Shown: positions 57,148 to 64,000 of the stretch, one piece after another
Numbering within the stretch: position 1 is the first letter of the stretch
How the letters are laid out: each line of letters opens with the position of its first letter
Assembly: GCA_032164245.1 (NCBI GenBank)
Contig: JAVMKO010000002.1
Location: forward strand, 56,329,840 to 56,393,839
DNA: 64,000 nucleotides
From: Sternotherus odoratus
Taxonomy: Eukaryota > Chordata > Testudines > Kinosternidae
Direction: 5' to 3'
The notes under the pieces: model-generated
Told to the model about the DNA's origin: nothing
The model's database searches: none
The model's input: the letters and a program-made list of their open reading frames with translations, nothing else
Program-made: the position numbers and the translations under genes

Positions 57148-58185
57148 CAGAGGTGGGCAAACTTTTTGGCTCGAGGGCCACATCGGGTTTGCCAAATTAT
57201 ATTGAGGGCCGGGTAGGGAAGACCCCGCCCCCAATCTGGTCCCCTCCCACTTCCCGCCCCCTGACTACCCCCTGAGAATCTCCAACCCATCCAGCCCCGC
57301 CCGACCTTGTCCCGATTTCCCCTTCTAGAGACCCCTAACCACCCCCCAGGATCCTACCCAATTCCCCTGCTCCCTGTCCTCTGACTGCCCCGACTCCTAT
57401 CCACCCTCCCACCCCCTAATCACCACCCTGGAACCCCACCCCCTATCCAACTCACCCCACTCCCTGACCGCCCCTCTCCAAATCCCCCCCAACCACCACC
57501 CCAGAACCCTGCCTACGCGCCCCCCCCCTTACCATAGCTGCTCAGTGGGGTTCCGGTGGAGGGGGTTAGCATGCTGCCCCAGCCCCCAGAGCACTCCCCT
57601 CCTGGCATGGCTCTGGGGGAGCGGGGAGCACGCAGCCCCAGCCCCCCAGTGCTCCCCACATGGCTCTGGGAGAGGCGCGAGCGCGCCCCGGCCCCCAGAG
57701 CTCTGCGCGCAGTGCGGCTCTGGGGGAGGGTGGAGTGCTCAGCCGCCCCCCCCCCAGTGTTGGCCACGCGGCGCGACTCAGGGGGAGGGGGAAGCCCCCC
57801 CCCCGAGCGCTGCTCGCAGAGGCGCGGCTCCGGAGGAGGACGGGAGCGCAACCACGTCTCTCCCCCACTCCCCCAACGCTGGCCGTGCGGCGCGGCTCAG
57901 GGGGAGGGGGAAGCCACACCCCACCCCCCCCCCCCAGCGCTGCTCGCAGCGGCGCGGCTCCGGAGGAGGACGGGAGCGCAACCACGTCTCTCCCCCACTC
58001 CCCCAGTGCTGGCCACGCGGCGCGGCTCTGGGGGAGGGGGTAGTGCACTGCCCCAGCCCCCCAGAATGCTGTCCGTGCAGCTGCTTCTGGGGGAGGGGCG
58101 GGGGAAGCCTCCTCAGCCGGGGGGGCCGGATGCAATGGCACCGCGGGCCGGATGTGGCCCGTGGGCCGTAGTTTGCCCACCCCTG
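57148..58185 (+). mobile_element. hAT-like element, complete (1,038 bp), nested in CR1
   Basis: The left end CAGAGGTGGGCAAACTTTT and the right end AGTTTGCCCACCCCTG form an inverted repeat. The exact 8-bp duplication ATGTAGAC (57140-57147 and 58186-58193) proves a hAT-type insertion, and removing the element restores the CR1 reading. The interior is strongly GC-rich with a 130-bp direct repeat (57821 and 57951). No transposase; long open frames on both strands (57545-58191, 57566-58287) come from low-complexity GC-rich sequence. It shares its left end with 15599-16225. Confidence 0.92.
57821..58046 (+). repeat. 130-bp GC-rich direct tandem repeat (minisatellite)
   Basis: Units begin GGCGCGGCTCCGGAGGAGGA at 57821 and 57951 and stay nearly identical through CAACCACGTCTCTCCCCCAC. 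Degenerate relatives extend over about 57560-58100. CpG-dense. Confidence 0.85.
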
Positions 58186-58487
58186 ATGTAGACTGTTCTC
58201 AGTGGTAGCAGATGACAGAATAAGGAGTAATGGTCTCAAGTTGCAGTTGGGAAGGTTTAGATTGGATATTAGGAAAAACGCTTTCACTATGAGGATGGTG
58301 AAGCATTGGAATGGGTTACCTAGGGAGGTGGTAGAATCACCTTCCTTAGAAGTTTTTAAGGTCAGGCTTGATAAAGCCCTGGCTGGAATGATTTAGTTGG
58401 GGATTGGTCCTGCTTTGAGCAGGGGGTTGGACAAGATGACCTCCAGAGGTCCCTTCCAACCCTAATATTCTATGATTCTATGATTCT
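58186..58487 (+). pseudogene. CR1 LINE, part 2 (C-terminus and 3' tail)
   Basis: Continues part 1: [21 protein letters not shown] and [33 protein letters not shown], stop at 58396, then the 3' UTR and tail ATTCTATG ATTCTATG ATTCTA (to 58487). This is the standard CR1 octamer, unlike the TTCTTATG tail at 14211. Confidence 0.9.
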
Positions 58488-61400
58488 AAAGATGTAGCAG
58501 TCAAGTTAAGCGAGGACTAGGGCACAGGCACCAAGATTTTGGCATTCATGATGAGAAGGAAAGAGACAGATTGAGACGACATAGAGGAGGACCTAGCAGG
58601 GAACAGAGGGAGAAATCAAATAACATTAACCAGACTCAGAGCCTTAATCAGAAGAACACTAGAATCCTCAGTTAGCAAGAAGGGAGGAAGGAAGTAGCTG
58701 CTGGTTTTTGGATTTGGGGTGCAGAGCAATAAATACTCGTTCCTTTCCTACCATGAACATTTGAGTTGAGATGTCAGACAGTTACAGACTCGGGAGTGGA
58801 TGGAGGGGGAGAGGTGACATGAAGAGCTGATAACGGACTGCTCCAGAGTGGGTGCAATCATTCAATGATTGGACCTGAAGGGAAGATGGCATCCTGAGCG
58901 GCACTGACAGAGATGGGGAGAGGAAGAAAATCCTTTTCAAAATCTCAGGAAGCAGTAAATGAATCGTATCTGGCTGATTAAGACACATTCCATATATAAC
59001 ACTATATGCACGTATAAAATATTGATGTGTGTCTTCAGAATATATCCCTGTATCTCTTGGATAAAGTTATAAATATTCCACAATTTAGCAGTTGCTCAAG
59101 GCACATACTATCCTTAAATAGCACAGCAAAGCACACCAACTAATTCAACAGCTTTCAAAAAGACTTTCTAACATATGTAGATTTTAATGTACAATCAGTC
59201 GTTCATTTGGTCTTATCACTGTAGTATTTAGGGCCAATTTTTTTCAAAAGTGATTTGGGGTTCCTTAATTTGGGGGTTCCCAGTGTGAGGTGGCAAACTG
59301 GACTCCATTTCAAAAAATGCTGAGCATCTACCCTCTGAAAATACAGCCTGCTAAGGTCTCTCAGGTTGGGAACACCAAAGCACTAGTCACTTTTGAAAAT
59401 CTGACCAAGCTGCTGATTTAAAGCACATTATTGAGGAGTAGGTCTATAAACTGGTAGACAGTTTTACCCACCCGGGAAGAGAAAGACAGCTCCAAGCATT
59501 ATCTTCACAACAAAATTCTTCAAAATGAAAACAAATCCGCTGTAAACATTTGGACAATGATTTCCACAGGCTTCCTTCTTCTTTTATATTTTGCCTCAGG
59601 AAGCCACGGTTAACGGGCATGGACATGTTAACCCTTTATGACTGCAATGCCTTTACTGTGTCACAGAGCACTTACAGATAAAGCAAATGAGATTTGATAA
59701 ATAACAAATAGATATAAGCTATTGAGAAAGTTTGTGTGTGCATGTGTGTGCGTGTGTGTGTGTGTGTGTGTTTGTCTAAAAATACCATGCAAGATCTCTT
59801 TGGACATAGTTTGCACAACCTTGTCCTAAGTAGCACATCATAAATATTGAATGCACTGAGGACTTGACTTTGAAATGTTTGCTGTAGGTTCTTACGTGAG
59901 AAAACTTTACCAAAAAATCACAAAGGGGATATTATTTTGTTTAAAAATGTTTGTGAAACTCCTTGTCATCTTAACACTCTTGAATTCAAAAGAAACAATA
60001 CTCCCTCCAAAAGAATATTCAGCACTCGAGGCATTAAAGTCATTAAAGTGATAATCTTCTTTCTGTATCCAGTAAGTCATTTTCCCCATCACAGGAATAG
60101 GATCCCTTATTTGCTGCATTTTTCCGGCATACCATCCACGTGTCACATTAAGAAGAAAAAGAGAAATCTATCTACAATACAAACCACTCTCCTGTTTTGT
60201 TCACTCCTGAAATAATTTCCTTTTGAACAGAGCATAGTACTTCAGCCTTTATATTTTGTGTGACTGAATCAGCACTAATAGTTTGCCGTCTTATGCACTT
60301 GTAGTCCCATTAAACCTCTAAGAATACAATTTCAAGTCAAGACTTTATCAGTGGACTACAAGCACAAAAGGAACCCAGCAACATCTAACAGTGCCATAAA
60401 GTGACCTTCTTTGAGACCCCCAATCTTCCCACACGATGGTTCTCTTTGTCCTTTTTAAAGGATATTTGAATTACAAATATATTTACCCCACCAAAAAAAT
60501 CCATGTATAATGTGGTGGGCATCACGCTGTACGTCAGAATCTATAGTACCTTGTTTTCACTTACAATACTCAAAGCCTTCTTTAAAAAATCTATTCTAAT
60601 ATGAAATCATTAGTAATGTTCAACTTTAAGACACAGAAGTTAGTTCTCATGTCATACTATGGCATATGAGTACTGCATAGTTTTCTTATTTTTTAGAACA
60701 CCTCAGAATTTTTTCTGCACTATTTAAACTATTACAGCTAACATTTTAGTCTTGTAAAATAAACTGGCTTGGTATGAAAGATTTTGATTTGGCTATAGCA
60801 GAAATGTGTGCAGAAATAGTGATGATACTGTGCCTCATCTTATGCTGTTCGGGTCTATTTCAGAGAAAGAAAAATAAGTTATTAGGCAAGGAAGAATGAA
60901 ACATAAGGAACACCAAGACCAATTTCCTTTGGGCTTCTATACATAACAAGTTTGTTCTCTTCTTCAGACACCCTTGAATAATGGATGGCATCTCTGAGTA
61001 CTTTGGGCAGATTCAATTAAACCTATTAGTGAAACACCCCTAATTGGCTTCTACTAAATGAAGGGGCATTCTGCCTGTAGCATATGACTCTGATTCATAA
61101 AGATCACATTCAGGTAGAACCAAAGGAAGTATCTCTAGTGCTGACCAAATCTGGTACGAAATAGTTTGTCTGGAGGAGGAGGAATAAGAACAGACACTCT
61201 TTATCCACTGCTGCATAGGTTTTCAAACCAATAGGTTTTCCTCTAGTCAATTTGATTTCTTAATCTTTCTATAGCTGCACAGTAGTTTCCATTTTATTTT
61301 ATTTATTTATTTGGTAAGGGGTGGAGACAGATAATTAAAAAGTTCATGCTCCCCAGTTAAATTATGGTTTTCAGGACACGTAAATTGGTCACTCAACAAG

Positions 61401-61719
61401 GGGCGAAAAACCTGTTTAGTATCCTTCCAGTGGTGAGGTTTGTGGGGTTGATTGAAGACACTGTGAGCTGTACTCACTAAGTTGGCTGACAGTTTGCTGG
61501 AGGGTAGAGAGTATATCATGATGTTACCCGGGGTTCTTTCAACCCAAAGTTCTTGGTAACTATTCTGTGTGAGGTGGTATCAGGAAGTAAATCAACAGAC
61601 ACAGTTGTCCGACCGGTAGATATCTGGCACAAACAGTAGAATACAAGAGTTCTCTCACTTAAAGCTATACTTTATTTAGTCTCAGGCACTTATATATGTC
61701 CCCAACAAGTTAGTAAAAT
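58488..61719. other. No gene; one weak inverted repeat and a microsatellite
   Basis: At about 59225-59405 GGCCAATTTTTTTCAAAAGTG and CACTTTTGAAAATCTGACC are inverted, likely an old palindromic repeat. (TG)n lies at 59732-59771. Positions 61520-61719, together with the sequence after the LTR (62405-62690), could belong to an older LTR split by it, but ends were not proven. Confidence 0.4.
59732..59771. repeat. (TG)n microsatellite with CATG/CGTG interruptions
   Basis: About eighteen TG-type units. Confidence 0.95.
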
Positions 61720-61724
61720 GCCCC

Positions 61725-62399
61725 TGTGGTGGGGTGGTCACACCGCTCCTGCCCCAAAGGGCATAAAACAGCCCTGGGAGAGGGCTGTGGCAGGGGAAAA
61801 GCAGGGCTGATTGGGAAAAGAGCCACAGCTATAGCCACTGCAATCAGGGCCCAGCACTTATAGGAGAGTGGGGGGTCAGGAGGAGACAGACTCTCTCTAG
61901 CTTTCTGGCGAGAGGAGGACCTGGCTGTCTGAGAAGCTAAGGAGGGTACCTAGTGTGTACCAGTGCTGGGGAAGGGCAGAAGGAGCTGGGGAGCTCCTTC
62001 CTAACAAAGCCCCAGGCTGTGGGCCACGTTAAGGGCCTGCAAAAGGGTACTAGTGCTGCAGAGGGGCAGCCCAGATCTGGCCAGAGGCAGCTGATCTGAT
62101 CCCCCCTTTGTCGATACTGAATGGTTGATAGGCTGCAGTCAGCCCCAGGGAGCGGGGGCTATGGTGACTGGTAGTAGCCACTGAGGCAAGATAGGGATAA
62201 GGGATGGTGGTTCCCCTGGGTGGGGAGACCCAGATAGTGGGTTACTGCCAAAAGCAGGACCCTGACATAGAGGGGCGCCAACATCTGGGACGGACATGGG
62301 GGCCAGCGGAAAGGGTCTACAGAGGGTGCTCCTGAGCAGAGGAGCTAATTCCCAGGAGGAGCGGCAGGAAGCACCGCAGTGAGTCGACACCCCGTGACA
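61725..62399 (+). mobile_element. Solo LTR, TGTGGTGGGG family (675 bp)
   Basis: It runs from TGTGGTGGGGTGGTCAC to CACCCCGTGACA. The exact 5-bp duplication GCCCC flanks it (61720-61724 and 62400-62404). TATA-type candidates are GGCATAAAAC (about 61759) and CTTATAGGAG (about 61857). Shared wording with 51074-51689 near the end: CAGGAGG...GCACCGCAG. No internal viral region; the minus-strand open frame at 62139-62414 is not a gene. Confidence 0.87.
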
Positions 62400-62404
62400 G
62401 CCCC

Positions 62405-63830
62405 CAGCCCTCAATTACCAAAGTTTCATGGTGCTCTTGAGTGATATAACAGCAGCCTTCTGATTGGCCAGTCTTTCAGCTGCCATTGGGAACCTAAATT
62501 GTGTCCATGAAGAGATCCTACTAGCCCAAACCTTTTCCCCCTTATTTATTCTTGTTAGTAGATAATGACACATCAATCAAAAAACTTCTTAGGCAAGCAG
62601 TTTCAAAAGATAACCAAACAATTTCCTCAGATTACTAATTAACCAGATGTGTTCTTGCAGAGTCTGCATGCCTTAAGGCCCTGACAGATACAAGAAGGCA
62701 AATATAAATGAGCTTCTGTTATTCTCCTAAAGCACAAACCAGCATGTTCAACAGAGACTTCATCGGGGAGGGGCACAGGGTCAGGCAGAAGTCAAGCAAG
62801 AGGGTCCCTTGTGGTTGTCCAAATCCCTTCCCCTCCTGGCATAGTCATGCTAAGCTACACAGGCCTGCAAAAGGGCCCACAAGTGTGGCTGCTGTTAGCA
62901 AGTGTGATAATCAATACTACAGTATTGGTAGTAGTGCTTGGTCCTTTACTGATCTGCCAAACACTTCCCATCCAATGGGTCTGGTACATAGCACTCAATC
63001 ATTCGTTCTCATGATTAGACTCCTTGGGGAAGGCTTGGGGGGAAATAAAATGGAGCCAGCACACTGCTTAACTTTGCCTACCCCTCCAAGGGTGCTTGAT
63101 CCAAAGCCTACTGAATTCAGATGGACCCTTTCCATTGTTTTCAATGGGCTCTGAATAAGACCACAAAACCAGCAACTCTGTAGCTCTTTTGCGACAGTGA
63201 TTTGGGGAGAGGGGATTTGGGGTCAGTACAATTCTACTTTGGTGGGCTGGATGGAGAGAGTATCCATGGATGTGGGCGGGGAAAGGAGCTTGAGGAAGAA
63301 GAGAGCAATCCAACTAGCTTGTGTCCTCCCTCCTTTTTAAGGCTCTTTTTTCCAGGGGAGGGAGCAGTGCTTCAGCTCTCTTCAAGTAGGCTGATGTTTT
63401 CTTCCGCATACACTGCCAAGGGAAAGGGCTGCTAACTGGCTCCGGGAGCAGATAATAACCTTCCCCTTATAATGTCCCTTCTGCCCTGAGGAAGATGAAA
63501 GTATGGAAGGAGTGAGGGGGCTAAGTAGACTGGAAAATGGCCAAGGAGTTATACCAAATGAAAGGGGAAAACTACAGAATAAAAATGATACTCAAGGAGA
63601 AAACAGACATTAGCTGAAAGAAAGAGAACAAAAAGAATATTGTGAACAGAAAAAACGGAACTGAAATCTAATGCTAGAAAAAATGAGTCTGAGAACAAGA
63701 CTGAGGCAAAGAGAGGAAAAACTGAAAGAACCCATTGCCATGGGTCCTCCAATGGCCCCCACAGTGTGCCAACATTTTTATGGCTGACTTAAAACAACGC
63801 TTCCTCAGCTCTCATTCCCTAAGCCTCTAC
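62405..63830. other. No recognised gene or repeat
   Basis: The 148-codon frame at 62708-63154 has no recognisable domain. Purine-rich sequence around 63560-63720. Confidence 0.4.
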
Positions 63831-63834
63831 TAGG

Positions 63835-63928
<94 letters not shown>
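63831..63928. repeat. (GATA)n array
   Basis: About 24 uninterrupted GATA units (Bkm-type tetranucleotide). Confidence 0.98.
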
Positions 63929-63934
63929 TTGTCC

Positions 63935-64000
63935 CACTATATTTTCTACTCCATGCATCTTATGAAGTGGGCTGTAGCCCACAAAATCTTAAGCCCAAAT
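63935..64000 (+). mobile_element. Penelope-like fragment with hammerhead-like motif, cut by the window end
   Basis: CTTATGA (63959-63965) stands where a hammerhead has CTGATGA. A perfect 6-bp stem GTGGGC/GCCCAC with loop TGTA (63967-63982) stands for stem II. AAAA (63983-63986) stands for GAAA. The following CTTAAGCCCAAAT matches the repeat wording downstream of such motifs. Two core bases differ, so self-cleavage is unlikely in this copy. Family call from memory of the repeat, as at 22941. Confidence 0.6.

Noticed and set aside
57545..58287. Open frames of 127-211 codons in several frames on both strands
   Set aside because: They overlap one another inside the low-complexity GC-rich interior of a hAT-like element and read as Pro/Arg/Gly-rich repeats without start context or domain.
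4097..62399. A complete endogenous retrovirus
   Set aside because: LTRs occur singly, each with its own matching target duplication, and no gag, pol protease/integrase or env reading frame lies between any pair; all reverse transcriptase sequence in the window is of CR1 type.
63831..63928. CRISPR-like array
   Set aside because: A pure tetranucleotide repeat without spacers in vertebrate DNA.

Overview
The window is non-coding vertebrate nuclear DNA. It is AT-rich with sharp GC-rich islands, and almost everything recognisable in it is a transposable element or a simple repeat. No host exon, host tRNA or rRNA gene, CRISPR array or bacterial-type operon could be supported. The mix of elements is CR1 LINEs of several ages, a tRNA-derived SINE ending in a CR1-like tail, an old MIR-type SINE, short retroviral-type solo LTRs with exact 4- or 5-bp target duplications, several families of TIR-bearing DNA elements, and small Penelope-like fragments. 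This suits a non-avian sauropsid. A turtle is my best guess and a crocodilian the alternative; this is inference from element types, not from a host gene.

Layout. 1-10.6 kb: short DNA-transposon fragments (about 1.6, 2.1, 2.8 and 6.2 kb), a 724-bp solo LTR (4.1 kb), a second LTR fragment (5.1 kb) and a decayed antisense CR1 (7.9-9.4 kb). 10.65-14.24 kb: the best-preserved element, a 5'-truncated CR1 with a remnant of the ORF1 esterase and an uninterrupted 988-codon ORF2 (endonuclease plus reverse transcriptase). 15.6-29.4 kb: a hAT fragment, five LTRs or LTR-like segments, a pair of related hairpin elements with 3-bp duplications, a fold-back Penelope-like copy and a TIR element carrying a long near-perfect hairpin. 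31-44.4 kb: a 1.2-kb TIR element, a tRNA-SINE, three copies of one inverted-repeat family, a perfect small hAT and another solo LTR. 48.5-52.5 kb: an old CR1 split by a DNA element and by a solo LTR, followed by a MIR-like SINE. 55.4-58.5 kb: a CR1 that lost its RT core and then received a 1,038-bp hAT-like element. 61.7-64 kb: a solo LTR, a (GATA)n array and a fragment with a hammerhead-like motif at the window edge.

How the parts relate. The CR1 ORF2 is the only nearly complete enzyme. CR1-type machinery is the likely source of mobility for the SINE with the CR1-like tail. All other elements seen are non-autonomous or solo remnants. Nested insertions give a relative order: old CR1 and MIR first, then DNA elements, then solo LTRs. 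Two long tracts (about 32.4-35.9 kb and 44.4-48.5 kb) have few recognised repeats and are where conserved non-coding sequence would best be sought.
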